Source: Janthinobacterium sp. PAMC25594 (GTDB taxonomy: Bacteria; Pseudomonadota; Gammaproteobacteria; Burkholderiales; Burkholderiaceae_D). Taken from it: a stretch of DNA of 64,000 nucleotides. Where the stretch lies: contig NZ_CP080377.1 of NCBI RefSeq assembly GCF_019443505.1, forward strand, positions 1,798,001-1,862,000, read 5' to 3'. Numbering within the stretch: position 1 is the first letter of the stretch; each line of letters opens with the position of its first letter. Made by a program: the position numbers and the translations under genes. The notes beneath the pieces are model-generated. The model was not told the origin of the DNA, ran no database searches, and saw only the letters and a list, made by a program, of their open reading frames with translations. Shown in pieces: positions 1 through 11,334 of the stretch.

Positions 1-1650
1 GAACGGGTTCGGGATGTGTTCTTCGCGCTTTTTCGCGTCGGCAATCTTCGCGTTGTAGCCGGCCAGGTTACGCACGCCCATCTTGCTCATCAGCTTGTAG
101 CGGCGCTCCATCTCGTTCACAGCCCAGTTCAGCGCGTGGCCGGCCTGGCGCATGTCGGTCACGACGGGCGCCAGCAAGTGCGGGATGCCTTCATAGACGG
201 ACATTTCCAGCATCTTCGGATCGATCAGGATCAGCCGTACGTCGAGCGGGTCAGATTTGTACAGCAGCGACAAAATCGTCGCATTGATGCCCACGGATTT
301 ACCGGAACCGGTGGTGCCGGCCACCAGCAAGTGGGGCATCTTGGCCAGATCGGCCACGACGGGCTTGCCGGCGATATCCTTGCCCAGCGCAATCGTCAGG
401 CTGGATACGCCATCGTTGTAGACCTTGGAGCCGAGGATTTCCGTCAGGCGCACGATCTGGCGTTTACTATTCGGCAATTCCAGCGCCATGTAATTCTTGC
501 CGGGAATGGTTTCCACCACCCTGATCGACGTCAGGGACAGCGAACGGGCCAGGTCGCGCGCCAGGCCCACGATCTGGCTGCCCTTGACGCCCGTGGCCGG
601 CTCGATTTCATAGCGCGTCACCACAGGGCCGGGGTAAGCGACCACTACCTTGGCATCCACGCCAAAGTCGGACAATTTCTTTTCGATCAGGCGGCTCGTG
701 AATTCCAGCGTTTCCACGGAAACCGTTTCCACCACGGGCGGCGCCTCGTCGAGCAGCGATAGCGGCGGCAGCTTGCCATCGCCGGGGGTTTCAAACAGAT
801 GCGCCTGGCGCTCCTTTTCCACGCGCTCCGATTTCACCACCGTCACAACCTGTGGCTCGATCTTCACGGGCGGCGCGGCCACATGCTTTTCCACATGCTT
901 GGCCCGTTCGATGACCACCACTTCGTCACGGCGCACGGCAGCCACTTCGCCCTGGCGGCGGTCTTCACGATCCTGGTAGCGCAGCACGAACCAGTTGAAC
1001 GCATCTTCGATGGCGCCACCGATGCGTTCGGCCACTTGCAGCCAAGAAACGTGGAAGAACAGGCTGAAACCGAGGCCGAACAGCAGCAACAGTAATAAAG
1101 TAGCGCCCGTGAAGCCGAAGGCCACGTGGGCCGAGTGCCCCACCAGCTGGCCCAGCACGCCGCCCGGCTCGCGCGGCAGCTGCACGTGCAGGCTCTTGGC
1201 CATACGCAGGTATTCCAGGCCCATGCTACCGATTAGCATGATGGAGAAGCCGACGATGCGGATCAGCATCTCGACATGATGCTCGCGCTCCACGTCCTCT
1301 TCTTCCAGCAGGAAGCGCTTACTCAGGCGGCGATAGCCATTCCATACCGTGCGCAGCAGCCAGACGCACCACCACCAGGCGGAAAAGCCGAAGATATACA
1401 GCAACAAATCGGAGAAGGTCGCACCGAGCTTGCCGCCCAGGTTGGCCACCTTGTCGACGGAGGTCGCGTGCGACCAGCCCGGGTCGAGCTTGTTGAAGCT
1501 GGCCAGTATCAGCACGAAATACAGGGCAAACGCGGCCAGCGCGAACCAGCGCGCCTCGGACAGCAGCCGCACCAGCCGGTTCGGCAGAGGCCGGCGTTCG
1601 ACCGGTTTACGGGTGTAGCTATTTTGATTGGCCTGGGCTGGTTTAGTCAT
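1..1650 (-). CDS. ftsK: DNA translocase FtsK, N-terminal part (runs off the left edge)
   Basis: Septal DNA pump that moves chromosome termini through the division site and activates XerCD. The minus strand reads open from an ATG at 1650-1648 to the window edge. The N-terminus ([20 protein letters not shown]) is followed by hydrophobic segments typical of the FtsK membrane anchor, a charged linker, the FtsK alpha/beta region and the motor Walker A ([16 protein letters not shown]) near plus coordinates 290-335. The C-terminal part of the motor and the gamma domain lie outside the window. It diverges from trxB with about 215 bp between them, the usual neighbourhood in Burkholderiales. No lesion seen. 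Confidence 0.96.
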   Translation of the reverse strand, partial: MTKPAQANQNSYTRKPVERRPLPNRLVRLLSEARWFALAAFALYFVLILASFNKLDPGWSHATSVDKVANLGGKLGATFSDLLLYIFGFSAWWWCVWLLRTVWNGYRRLSKRFLLEEEDVEREHHVEMLIRIVGFSIMLIGSMGLEYLRMAKSLHVQLPREPGGVLGQLVGHSAHVAFGFTGATLLLLLLFGLGFSLFFHVSWLQVAERIGGAIEDAFNWFVLRYQDREDRRQGEVAAVRRDEVVVIERAKHVEKHVAAPPVKIEPQVVTVVKSERVEKERQAHLFETPGDGKLPPLSLLDEAPPVVETVSVETLEFTSRLIEKKLSDFGVDAKVVVAYPGPVVTRYEIEPATGVKGSQIVGLARDLARSLSLTSIRVVETIPGKNYMALELPNSKRQIVRLTEILGSKVYNDGVSSLTIALGKDIAGKPVVADLAKMPHLLVAGTTGSGKSVGINATILSLLYKSDPLDVRLILIDPKMLEMSVYEGIPHLLAPVVTDMRQAGHALNWAVNEMERRYKLMSKMGVRNLAGYNAKIADAKKREEHIPNPF

Positions 1651-1775
1651 TCTGGGAAGCGCTGCAAGGTGATAAATGTTTCTGAAAGGGAATTTCCCAT
1701 AATAAGGAAGTATTCTAAGCCATATATGCCCCGGACGGCCCCACGATTCGTCGCTACAGGCGGCTTGGTCTATAA

Positions 1776-2819
<1,044 letters not shown>

Positions 2820-2826
2820 GCGTCGC

Positions 2827-3501
2827 ATGGCGTCGATGAAAGACTTTGCCGACCTGAAAGCGGTCAGCAAGCAGCTCAAGGAGCAGGCCGATGCGCGCGC
2901 GCAAGCCGCGGCTGAACGCGCCCAGCAGGTCAAGGTGCAGGCCGTGGAGAGCAATCTGTTCAAGGCCAGCATCGGCGGCGTCAAGCGCCTGCCCGAGTCG
3001 GACCGCTACGTGCCCAGCGTGCCCAAGGCGGGGGCCATGGCGGCCCAGCAGCCGGCGCGCAAGCTGACGCAGGAAGAGGATCATGCGGCCGTGCTGCGCG
3101 AGTCGCTATCGGACTTGTTCGAGGTCGACCATTACCTGGAAAACGATCCGGCCCTGAACTACGCCCGCCCCGGCGTGGGACCGGACGTGGTGAAAAAGAT
3201 GCGCAAGGGCCACTGGCCCATCCAGGATGAGCTGGACTTGCACGGCTTGCGCCGCGACGAGGCGCGCGACGGCATCGGCGCCTTCCTGAACCAGGCGACG
3301 CGGCGCAAGCTGCGCTGCGTTCGCGTGATCCACGGCAAGGGTTTTGGCTCGAAAGGCCAGGAACCGGTCTTGAAATCGATGGTGCACAGCTGGCTCGTGC
3401 AAAAGGATGAAGTCATCGCCTTTTGCCAGGCACGCCGCTCCGAAGGGGGCGATGGCGCGCTGGTGGTCTTGCTTTCCGCGGCGCTGCAGCCCATTCGTTA
3501 G
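2827..3501 (+). CDS. Smr/MutS2-type endonuclease-domain protein
   Basis: 224-residue protein with a C-terminal Smr domain: LDLHGLRRDEA followed by VRVIHGKGFGSKG, the two signature motifs of the family. Smr domains nick DNA or RNA or bind structured nucleic acids; the cellular role of the stand-alone bacterial proteins is not settled. The N-terminal half is charged and helical (KQLKEQADARAQAAAERAQQ). The ATG at 2827 lies 7 bp after trxB; an ATG at 2836 is an alternative start. An inverted repeat follows at 3547-3580. Confidence 0.9.
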   Translation: MASMKDFADLKAVSKQLKEQADARAQAAAERAQQVKVQAVESNLFKASIGGVKRLPESDRYVPSVPKAGAMAAQQPARKLTQEEDHAAVLRESLSDLFEVDHYLENDPALNYARPGVGPDVVKKMRKGHWPIQDELDLHGLRRDEARDGIGAFLNQATRRKLRCVRVIHGKGFGSKGQEPVLKSMVHSWLVQKDEVIAFCQARRSEGGDGALVVLLSAALQPIR

Positions 3502-3546
3502 CCTTGACAGCAAGATATTACAATTCAGTAACAAGTTAGCCCTCGC

Positions 3547-3580
3547 ACACGGCCCCGTTTGTCACCATTCGGGGCCGTGT
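3547..3580. terminator. GC-rich hairpin after the Smr gene
   Basis: Perfect 10-bp arms ACACGGCCCC (3547-3556) and GGGGCCGTGT (3571-3580) with a 14-base loop lie about 45 bp downstream of the Smr stop codon. There is no T-run after it on the plus strand, so it may be a weak terminator or a processing and stability hairpin. Confidence 0.55.
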
Positions 3581-3636
3581 CATGTTAACCTGTGACAATT
3601 ATTTCCTGCTTAGCGTCTCATGCACGCGCTCCACCC

Positions 3637-4266
3637 ATGATGCCTCCCCAACTGCCGCCTGGCTCGCTGATCAAGATCATTGAGGTCATCGCCATCCTGG
3701 TGGGCGCGTTTTCCGGTTTCATCGAAGCGCGCCGCAAACGCATGGACCTGGTCGGCGTGTTCGTCGTGGCCTTCATCACGGCGTTCGGCGGGGGGACGTT
3801 GCGCGACATCCTGCTCGACAAGCGGCCTTTGTTCTGGGTCTCGCACCAGGAATACGCGATTCTGATCTTCGTGCTGGCCCTGACGGCCGCGCCCTTGATC
3901 CAGCATTTGCGCCAGATCGTCTCGGAACGCCTGATCGTCATCGCCGACGCCATCGGCCTGGGCATGTTCGCCATCGCCGGAGTCGCTGAAGCGATGCGCG
4001 CCGGCATGCCGATCTTTATCGCCTCGATGATGGGAGTGATTACGGGAATCTTTGGCGGCGTGATGCGCGACATCGTCTGCAACGAAGTGCCGATGGTGTT
4101 TCGCGACGGCAAACCGTACGCCATCTGCGCCTTTTTCGGCTGCTGGGCTTATTTATTACAGATGCACTTCGGCGCCCAGCACGACTTTGCGCTGTGGACC
4201 AGCGCCAGCGGCATCACGATTCTGCGCCTGATATGCTGGAAATTCGACATGCGGCTGGGGCGGTGA
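3637..4266 (+). CDS. TRIC-type (UPF0126/YicG) membrane channel protein
   Basis: Inner-membrane protein of the bacterial trimeric intracellular cation channel family, made of two similar three-helix repeats. Each repeat carries the Gly-rich kinked signature: TAFGGGTLRDILLDKRPLFWV in the first half and GVITGIFGGVMRDIVCNEVP in the second, both with the G-G-x-x-RDI pattern of the family. I prefer the ATG at 3637 (MMPPQLPPGSLIKIIEV) because it puts the first hydrophobic helix at the N-terminus. A GTG at 3592 would add a 15-residue polar extension. No clear ribosome binding site distinguishes the starts. The ion carried is not evident from sequence. Confidence 0.88.
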   Translation: MMPPQLPPGSLIKIIEVIAILVGAFSGFIEARRKRMDLVGVFVVAFITAFGGGTLRDILLDKRPLFWVSHQEYAILIFVLALTAAPLIQHLRQIVSERLIVIADAIGLGMFAIAGVAEAMRAGMPIFIASMMGVITGIFGGVMRDIVCNEVPMVFRDGKPYAICAFFGCWAYLLQMHFGAQHDFALWTSASGITILRLICWKFDMRLGR

Positions 4267-4324
4267 ACTCAATCCAACAGCTTTGCTGGCTCAGCAGCGT
4301 CGGCTTACGCGCTGGCGCGCTAAC

Positions 4325-4364
4325 CCGACCTACGCGTATCGACGTATATCAGGCGGTAGGTCGG
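4325..4364. repeat. REP-like palindrome between convergent genes
   Basis: Arms CCGACCTAC (4325-4333) and GTAGGTCGG (4356-4364) form a perfect 9-bp inverted repeat between the 3' ends of the channel gene and the PII gene. A GTAGGTCGG core within GC-rich flanks is typical of extragenic palindromic repeats of proteobacteria and may end transcription from both sides. Only this one copy was noticed in the window. Confidence 0.6.
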
Positions 4365-4409
4365 AATAGGCTCGAAGAGCAATAATCCGACAACATTGTT
4401 GGCTTGGAT

Positions 4410-4757
<348 letters not shown>

Positions 4758-4789
4758 TTAAAATTGTTGGATTGTGGACAGATGGCTGC

Positions 4790-6406
4790 TTATTCGTAGA
4801 ATTTCGAGGTAATCGGGTAACGCCAGTCGCGGCCGAAGCCACGGTGCGTGACGCGGATGCCCACCGGCGACTGGCGCCGCTTGTATTCATTGATCTTGAT
4901 CAGGCGCGTGACCCGGGCCACATCGGCCGGCGGGTAGCCAGCCTCGATAATCTCGGCGATCGGCCGGTTTTCTTCCATGTACAGCTGCATGATGCCGTCA
5001 AGTATTTCATACGGCGGCAAGGAGTCCTGGTCCAGCTGATCGGCGCGCAACTCGGCCGACGGTCCGCGCGTCAGGATGCGCTCGGGAATCACGTCCGACA
5101 CGCTGTTGCGCCAGGCGCACAGGCGGTACACGAGCGTCTTGGCGATATCCTTGATCACGGCAAAGCCGCCCGCCATGTCGCCGTACAACGTGCAATAGCC
5201 GACCGCCATCTCGCTCTTGTTGCCCGTCGTCAAGACGATGCTGCCATGCTTGTTCGACAGGGCCATCAGCAGGGTGCCACGGATGCGCGCCTGGATGTTC
5301 TCTTCCGTCGCGTCTTCCGCCAGTCCCGCGAACTCGTCCGCCAGGGTGGCGCGGAAAGCATCGAAGGTTTGCTTGATCGGAATTTCATCGTAGCGCACAT
5401 TGAGGCGTTTTACCATGTCGCGCGAATCGATCCACGAGATATCGGCCGTAAATTGCGACGGCATCATCACGGCGCGCACCTTGTCGGCGCCCAGCGCGTC
5501 GACGGCGATGGCCAGGGTCAGCGCGGAATCGACGCCGCCCGACATGCCGATCAGCACGCCAGGAAAACCGTTCTTGCCGATATAGTCGCGCACGCCCAGC
5601 ACCAGCGCCTGGTACACCTGCGCCTCGGTGGTCAACGGCGCGGCCAAGGCCTGCGGCACGGGCGTGGCGCCGTCGAACTCGACCAGCTGCAAGTCTTCCT
5701 CGAAGTGGCGCAACTGGGCGCAAATGGTGCCGGCCGCATCCATGACGAACGAGTCGCCGTCAAAAATCAGCTCATCCTGGCCACCGACCAGGTTGGCGTA
5801 CACGAGGGCCATGCCTTGCGCGCTGACGTTCTTGCGCATGGTTTCATAGCGCAGATGCTGCTTGTTCATGTGGTAAGGCGAGCCGTTCGGCACCAGCAGC
5901 ACTTGCGCGCCGGCCGCGCGGGCGCGCATCGGTGCATGCTCGAACCACGTGTCTTCGCAGATATTGATGCCGAAACGCACGCCCTTCACGCCAAACACGA
6001 AAGCCTGGTCCGACGACGTGAAGTAACGTTTTTCATCGAAAACGGTGGTATTCGGCAAGTCATGCTTGCGATAGGTGCCCAGCACTTCGCCGTTCAGCAG
6101 CACGGAGGCGGCGTTGTGGCGCACGCCCTTTTCGTCTTGCAGCGGCAAGCCCACCACCACGTGCATATCCTTGAACTGGGCCAGGTCGCGGGCCAGCTCG
6201 GCAAACGCCTGCTGCGTTTTTGCGTAGAATGCATTGCGCAGCAATAAGTCCTCGGGTGGATAGCCGACCAGCGACAGTTCCGGCGTGAGCACGATATCGG
6301 CGCCCGCTTCAAAGGCGCGGCGGGAAAGGTCGAAGATCTTGGCACGGTTGCCGGCCAGATCGCCGACCGTACTATTCATTTGAGCAATTGCGACTTTGAC
6401 TGTCAT
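4790..6406 (-). CDS. nadE: Glutamine-dependent NAD+ synthetase
   Basis: Two-domain enzyme of about 538 residues making NAD+ from deamido-NAD+ with glutamine as nitrogen source. The N-terminal nitrilase-type glutaminase contains ELSLVGYPPEDL (catalytic Glu), a Lys/Glu region, and NICEDTWF (catalytic Cys of the triad). The C-terminal synthetase has the ATP-pyrophosphatase P-loop GMSGGVDSALT and TTGNKSEMAVGY. I chose the ATG at 6406 (MTVKVAIAQMNSTVGDL) because the nitrilase domain begins there; upstream in-frame codons add an unrelated 28 residues. It forms a likely operon with the PII gene. Confidence 0.96.
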   Translation of the reverse strand: MTVKVAIAQMNSTVGDLAGNRAKIFDLSRRAFEAGADIVLTPELSLVGYPPEDLLLRNAFYAKTQQAFAELARDLAQFKDMHVVVGLPLQDEKGVRHNAASVLLNGEVLGTYRKHDLPNTTVFDEKRYFTSSDQAFVFGVKGVRFGINICEDTWFEHAPMRARAAGAQVLLVPNGSPYHMNKQHLRYETMRKNVSAQGMALVYANLVGGQDELIFDGDSFVMDAAGTICAQLRHFEEDLQLVEFDGATPVPQALAAPLTTEAQVYQALVLGVRDYIGKNGFPGVLIGMSGGVDSALTLAIAVDALGADKVRAVMMPSQFTADISWIDSRDMVKRLNVRYDEIPIKQTFDAFRATLADEFAGLAEDATEENIQARIRGTLLMALSNKHGSIVLTTGNKSEMAVGYCTLYGDMAGGFAVIKDIAKTLVYRLCAWRNSVSDVIPERILTRGPSAELRADQLDQDSLPPYEILDGIMQLYMEENRPIAEIIEAGYPPADVARVTRLIKINEYKRRQSPVGIRVTHRGFGRDWRYPITSKFYE

Positions 6407-6482
6407 GATGATGATGGATATTTTCGTTCTATTAAACAAGACAGGGGCGCGCAGGCCGACGGCGGCGCCCCGAGAGTGATGA

Positions 6483-6755
6483 ATGCACACTACAACAATG
6501 AATTATCGCACGGCTATCGTCACTACCCTGGCTGAAATTGGCGAAGCGGCCTGGTCTGAACTGCTGGCGCGCCAGGCGGACGCCACTCCCTTCCTGTCCT
6601 ACGCCTTTTTGCATGCGCTGCACGAGTCCGGCTGTGCCAGCGCGGACACGGGCTGGCAGCCGAATTACCTGGCGCTGTGGCAAGGCGAGACGCTGGCCGC
6701 CGCCCTGCCCCTGTACCTCAAAACGCACTCGTATGGCGAATACGAGCTCCTATGA
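6483..6755 (+). pseudogene. FemAB-like (DUF482/PF04339) acyltransferase gene, 5' fragment cut by the island
   Basis: The first 85-88 codons of a FemAB-like GNAT-superfamily protein. The readable part, FLSYAFLHALHESGCAS, a segment ending LALWQGE, and LPLYLKTHSYGEYELL, matches residue for residue in pattern the N-terminus of the intact homologue at 15809-16993 (FVSYRFLDALHTSGCAS; LLYAKSHSRGEYVFD). Homology ends right after GGCGAATAC (6735-6743), where the intact family continues VFDHAWAHAY. Two codons later a TGA ends the frame. Full members are about 380-400 residues, so roughly three quarters is missing and was not found elsewhere on the plus strand of the window. The break is therefore taken as the left junction of an insertion. 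The gene has the high-GC codon use of the flanking chromosome. Confidence 0.85.
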
Positions 6756-6839
6756 CCAATCCCCGCTAATGTCTGACTGACCGACCGGCAAAGCGAGCCA
6801 GCGCGTATAGGCGAAAATTCTTTCTTCCCGTTAAATAAA

Positions 6840-6871
6840 TTGGTCAGACAAATATTCAACTGTCTGACCAA
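6840..6871. promoter_or_regulatory. Perfect 11-bp inverted repeat at the left end, candidate recombinase core site
   Basis: TTGGTCAGACA (6840-6850), a 10-base spacer AATATTCAAC, then TGTCTGACCAA (6861-6871). Related words sit closer to the junction: TGACCAAT at 6753-6760 and TGTCTGAC at 6770-6777. Two inverted arms around a short spacer are what tyrosine recombinases bind, and this lies about 100 bp from the presumed junction and 260 bp upstream of the first recombinase gene. It could instead be an operator or a hairpin. Confidence 0.45.
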
Positions 6872-7013
6872 CGTAACAAATCAACGTAAGCGATATCCAA
6901 GCTTAATCTGCATCAATACCTGCCCTCGAACCTGCTCGTCGACCACATGGCGAGGCGAAATATATCTTAGTCTGAATCGTTTATCTTACTTCCAGAATGG
7001 ATAAACTTTTAGG

Positions 7014-7043
7014 TTCGTTTAATTAGGTTAGACTTTAAACGAA
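7014..7043. promoter_or_regulatory. Second inverted repeat upstream of the recombinase operon
   Basis: TTCGTTTAA (7014-7022) and TTAAACGAA (7035-7043) are perfect 9-bp arms around a 12-base spacer, about 90 bp before the first recombinase ATG. It may be an operator for the operon or an accessory recombinase site. No convincing -35/-10 pair is named here because the region is AT-rich throughout. Confidence 0.35.
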
Positions 7044-7133
7044 TCCGACGAATACCGTACCCATAGAACCTATAGACTTTTAGCCGCTTTAGGATGCACA
7101 CTGCTATCTGCGAAACCACTGCAGACTGCACAG

Positions 7134-9041
7134 ATGAGCACAGCAAGCGAAGATGTTTTTGTTGTCGGACACAAATGGAGAAAAAATTCCGTCCTGATTC
7201 AAACCAAGGCGGCGATTTCTGGCCGCGCCCACATTTCATACAAAGAATTAAATTTTAAAAAACTGAATATTAGTCCAAAAGGATTACTCGCAAAATGCAT
7301 CCACGACTCGTCACCGCCAATAGACAACTCGCACGCACACGTAGTTCTAAGTACAGTGAAATGCATCGCACCAGAAAGCATCGAGTTTCGGCGAATCCTT
7401 AGCGCCGAACCATGCACCCTCAGGCTTATCGACATATCAAATTTATTTGCCATATCAGACGCGCATTTTAAAAAAACGAAATTGCTGACCAGTCCGGCTA
7501 GTGCAGAAAAATTTAGGTCATTCATATTGCGGTGCCAATCAACGCTGTCGGGAAATCTATTAGCAGGTCAGTGCACATATAAATCACCACTAAAAGTTCC
7601 GTCACGCTCACCGCGAAAGGATATCGCATCGCACGGAGATGAAACCCAAACCCTAGGTAAAATAAAACCGAGCGAAGCAATTGTCGTCCAAGACATCGGT
7701 GCGTTCAAAGCCTTGGCGCAGAATCACTATGAGGCGACGCTAAAGCCCATCTTACAAACCTGCGCAATGATATTCGACACGCACGATGAGTTGAAGGAAT
7801 TGCTTATACAAATCGGCAAAGAGCCATTACCCGAAAACTTGACGGTAGCGAATCTTGCCAACCTAAAACGAAAGCGAGGACCAATTGACTACAGAATGAT
7901 AAAAAAACAGTCACCGACAAACCAGCTTATCATCGCTCTCGCAGTGATAAAGAGGGACAAGCTTGCCAAAAACTCCCCGCGCGCTTCGATAATACCTCCG
8001 AAAGGGATTCCACTTGTAGACAAGCTCAGCGGCGCAGGAAGCGCGCGTAGTCGATACGCAACATTGCTAAGTCAGCTTTATCTTTCAAAGCAGGTTGTTA
8101 TGGCGTGTTACGTTGTTCTTCTATTCCACGGACGCTGGAACGGGGATACCCTCATTTCCGTGACACCTTCTAACGTAAAGAGAACTGCTCACGGCTTTGA
8201 AATAAGCGGTATCAAGGGCAAGACAGGTAGCAATCAGAATACCAGCGTATTAATCGACGACAACTCCACTATCATAGAAGAGACATTGGCAGTCCGTGCG
8301 CTGGAACTACTGCTTTGGCACAACAAGAACATCGACCTGCATGCAAACCGGGAGCATCCCTCGATGTTCGTAGCTATGGGACATAGCTACCATGGAAAGA
8401 TTACATTTAACGTCTTTTTGAGCGCAAAATATTTTCACGAATTCACATCTGCTTGGAATCTTCCACGATTTACGGCCTCAGACATCCGCCCGAACGCGGA
8501 GCGGCATCGCTTTCTGCAAAATGGGATGCATATCGAAGATACTCAGGTTACTCTTTACCATAAGAAGGCGTCAACAAGCGCGCATTACGTCGCAGGAGAA
8601 ATAGCAACCGGGATAAACGAAGCAATAATAATTCGATATTCTGCAATGCTGGCAAGCGCAATCATATATCGGTTTGACAACGCGCCCATTTCAGGAATAT
8701 TCACCGAGAACCAAAAAAACACGATTCAACATTTACTTCTGCCACCAACACGTTTCTCAAGCAATAACGATGACTATCTGGTTGATATGTGGCTTGCCGC
8801 TCCTGGGGACTTTTCATTCACCGTGGGATATCCCGAAGTTGACCAATGCGTACGGCAACGTAAATATTACTTATCAAATATGCAGTCACTTCAAAGGTCA
8901 AACCCTGAAAGGTTTGCTCATTCTGACTTGCCCAGAATATTAGTTTGTATAGCCCTTTATGGGCTAATAAAAGATAGCGACTTTCGGCATTACTTAGAAC
9001 AAGTTGAGGAAAGAATCAATGCGCAAAAACCAAAAACGTAG
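7134..9041 (+). CDS. Large tyrosine-recombinase-type integrase, 635 aa (recombinase 1)
   Basis: A DNA strand-exchange protein by homology of its C-terminal half. Arg I is R334 in FHGRWNGDTLISVTPSNVK, followed by a beta-hairpin-like stretch (ISGIKGKTG). Box II reads TASDIRPNAERHRF, where the usual H-x-x-R is D-x-x-R, then LYHKKASTSAHY with the candidate nucleophile Y485. The N-terminal 300 residues are not recognised and presumably hold the DNA-arm-binding part. First gene of a tightly packed plus-strand operon; it overlaps the next gene by about 23 bp. Much AT-richer than the chromosome to its left. Family call by motif spacing only. Confidence 0.75.
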   Translation: MSTASEDVFVVGHKWRKNSVLIQTKAAISGRAHISYKELNFKKLNISPKGLLAKCIHDSSPPIDNSHAHVVLSTVKCIAPESIEFRRILSAEPCTLRLIDISNLFAISDAHFKKTKLLTSPASAEKFRSFILRCQSTLSGNLLAGQCTYKSPLKVPSRSPRKDIASHGDETQTLGKIKPSEAIVVQDIGAFKALAQNHYEATLKPILQTCAMIFDTHDELKELLIQIGKEPLPENLTVANLANLKRKRGPIDYRMIKKQSPTNQLIIALAVIKRDKLAKNSPRASIIPPKGIPLVDKLSGAGSARSRYATLLSQLYLSKQVVMACYVVLLFHGRWNGDTLISVTPSNVKRTAHGFEISGIKGKTGSNQNTSVLIDDNSTIIEETLAVRALELLLWHNKNIDLHANREHPSMFVAMGHSYHGKITFNVFLSAKYFHEFTSAWNLPRFTASDIRPNAERHRFLQNGMHIEDTQVTLYHKKASTSAHYVAGEIATGINEAIIIRYSAMLASAIIYRFDNAPISGIFTENQKNTIQHLLLPPTRFSSNNDDYLVDMWLAAPGDFSFTVGYPEVDQCVRQRKYYLSNMQSLQRSNPERFAHSDLPRILVCIALYGLIKDSDFRHYLEQVEERINAQKPKT

Positions 9042-11328
9042 CTCCGGGCTTGCTCAAGCCCCCGTTTCGCAAGAACAGGTCGGCAACCCCTGGGACCTAG
9101 TACAAAAACATGTTCGGCTTGTTAGCGGATGGGATTCAAACACAGTCGAAATTGATGTCGCACATCCACTTAGTAAAGCGCCGGACATAAAGTCCTATAA
9201 CTTGGAGGAGCTGAAAATTGGTCGTTTGGGTCACGTCTCCACAGATGGAAGCGGCCACTATCGCCTCTTAGACCATCCCGAACTTTTAATTACACTTAAA
9301 GCCGCCATAAATTCATTACTTTTTTTACGCACCGAGAAGATTGACGATTGTGTAGTACAACTTATAAATAACGCTCTTCGGCTATACTGCTGGATGATAC
9401 ACAACAATATATTTAAGTTAACGCAGCTTACAAAAGAGGATGTCGATTCGCTAAACCGCGATTGGTTAATAGGTGGATGGTGGCAAGCCCTTGATTATAA
9501 AAACGCCTTAGAAAAGGTGATGACGGCTGCAAATTCTGATACCTCAGTGCGCGAGCAACTACGCGGACGTAATAATAGCAAATTTTTTACCGTGAACACT
9601 GACGCTTTAAGCTTCATGACTGGCCTGCCGCTGAGCGCCTCGTACCTGCCGGAAATCTATGCCTCTCGCCTAGCCAAAATGCTGGGAGCCGAAAATCTAG
9701 ATGTTAATCGCGTTCCCAGAGAGACGAAGGTAACGTTGACAACCTATATGCGGTTAATGTCTACGCTCAATCATTTCGCTAGCTTCCCCCCTGAACTCGG
9801 CGCCCTCGCTTACAAGCCATTCCTTCGGCCTGGAAAAATTGCCGAGAAAGCATTCTCGACGCCAGCTGGTAGAACAAAAAATATTTCTATTGAAAATATA
9901 ACGAGGGTTACTAACCAAGCCTTGCTCTGGCTTGTAGAATATAAGCCTATTATCTTATTTGTCGCGGCCGCGGTTAGAGATGCGCTGGAAATTTATATTA
10001 ATACAAACGCAGTAAGCGAACGAAACGTTAAATTGGCGGCGCAGAACGCGTACGCATATCAATTAGAGGTTAGGAGTAAAGGCATCGCGGGAATAACCCG
10101 GATGACGCGCACCATTCTATCAAAATGCATCGACGCGCTTCAAGTGGCGGCCTATTGCCTTATCGCAATTAACCATGGACGAAGAAAAAACGAACTCGTA
10201 GGGCACAACTTGCCGTATGGGCTCTACTTTGGCTGCTTGCGCGAAATATCCACGATTTACGAGGACTGGCGGGTCGACATTTATGTAGAGAAATCTTGTC
10301 GAAGTTATGTGTCGTTTTGGTGTAATGACCTAGTGAGGCAGGCAATCCTGACTCTGGAAAGCATTTCGCAAATATTTCGAACTTTGAATACAAGTCAAAA
10401 AGTGTATTACGACAACCCGACGGACGGCCGATATGACAAGCTTTTTTGCACGCGCGCATTTACGAAAATTGGATTTTCGTCTCCACCCGAGGGGTTTGAA
10501 TTCGGCAACAGGGCAGCGTGGTTCTTTGAACTTGCAGAGGTGGACACCGACTATTTTAGGGAAAAAACACAGCCATTTCGACGCGCCTACGCGTGTCTAT
10601 ATATGTATCGATACGACATGCCAAAGCCGACTGCACTTCAATTAGCCCTTAGGCAGGACTCCGCTGCAGTTACGGAAGTCTACTACACTGACGCTCCGGG
10701 CATTTCTCCTGCTGATGGCGTCCAAGCTGTTTATGCCGGTGGTTACGATAAGGACATCATCGCTCTGGAACAAGTTATGGAAGAGGTTCGACGTGAATAC
10801 TTTGGCGACCTTGTCCTTCGCATGCTGAAAGGTGAGGCGATGGGCGGCAACTTTCCCAAACTGACTTTCAAGCTTATGCAGCGCCTGTCAAAGAACGTGA
10901 AATTTGACGAGCTTGAGCTTGCGTCAAAAGCGGATGCGATAACTACGGAACTTCAACGAGATGGCTACTCGATTTCACCGAAAGAGCATGGAGGGTGTTG
11001 CGCGACCGATGCGTCAAAAACTAGCGGCCGTTCAAACTGTGTTGTCAACGGAAAAATTCACCCTGAGAATGCGAGCCCCAAGACCTGTGACGGATGTTTG
11101 CATCTTCTGGTAACCGAAGCCTACCGAGACGGTCTGGAGGAGCCGTTACTCGATATGAGGCGGAAAGAGCGCGATTTTAAGCTCCCGGCTGCCGAGCGAC
11201 TGAGGATTAAGCGCGATGCCGACGACTTGGAGGCATTTATTGAAGCGGACAAATATGTTGCCGTGGAAAATCAACGCATGATTTCCAAACTGACTGAAAA
11301 ATGGTCAAAAATTTTCTTTAAGAAATAA
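9019..11328 (+). CDS. Large tyrosine-recombinase-type protein with Cys-rich tail (recombinase 2)
   Basis: About 769 residues. The ATG at 9019 is preferred over the TTG at 9004 because GAGGAAAG lies just upstream. Motifs: Arg I R388 in AINHGRRKNELVG; a box II-like region FRRAYACLYMYRYD; then LRQDSAAVTEVYY with candidate tyrosines 555-556, where the usual G-H is replaced by L-R. After the catalytic region comes a cluster GGCCATDASKTSGRSNC... KTCDGC that could bind zinc. A large recombinase with a Cys-rich C-terminus recalls TnpB of Tn554-type elements. Second gene of the operon; the next gene starts 6 bp after its stop. Confidence 0.7.
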   Translation: MRKNQKRSSGLAQAPVSQEQVGNPWDLVQKHVRLVSGWDSNTVEIDVAHPLSKAPDIKSYNLEELKIGRLGHVSTDGSGHYRLLDHPELLITLKAAINSLLFLRTEKIDDCVVQLINNALRLYCWMIHNNIFKLTQLTKEDVDSLNRDWLIGGWWQALDYKNALEKVMTAANSDTSVREQLRGRNNSKFFTVNTDALSFMTGLPLSASYLPEIYASRLAKMLGAENLDVNRVPRETKVTLTTYMRLMSTLNHFASFPPELGALAYKPFLRPGKIAEKAFSTPAGRTKNISIENITRVTNQALLWLVEYKPIILFVAAAVRDALEIYINTNAVSERNVKLAAQNAYAYQLEVRSKGIAGITRMTRTILSKCIDALQVAAYCLIAINHGRRKNELVGHNLPYGLYFGCLREISTIYEDWRVDIYVEKSCRSYVSFWCNDLVRQAILTLESISQIFRTLNTSQKVYYDNPTDGRYDKLFCTRAFTKIGFSSPPEGFEFGNRAAWFFELAEVDTDYFREKTQPFRRAYACLYMYRYDMPKPTALQLALRQDSAAVTEVYYTDAPGISPADGVQAVYAGGYDKDIIALEQVMEEVRREYFGDLVLRMLKGEAMGGNFPKLTFKLMQRLSKNVKFDELELASKADAITTELQRDGYSISPKEHGGCCATDASKTSGRSNCVVNGKIHPENASPKTCDGCLHLLVTEAYRDGLEEPLLDMRRKERDFKLPAAERLRIKRDADDLEAFIEADKYVAVENQRMISKLTEKWSKIFFKK

Positions 11329-11334
11329 TATCAC

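Noticed and set aside
4772..6247. Long 491-codon plus-strand frame opposite nadE
   Set aside because: High-GC antisense artefact; the minus strand encodes a complete NAD+ synthetase with all motifs.
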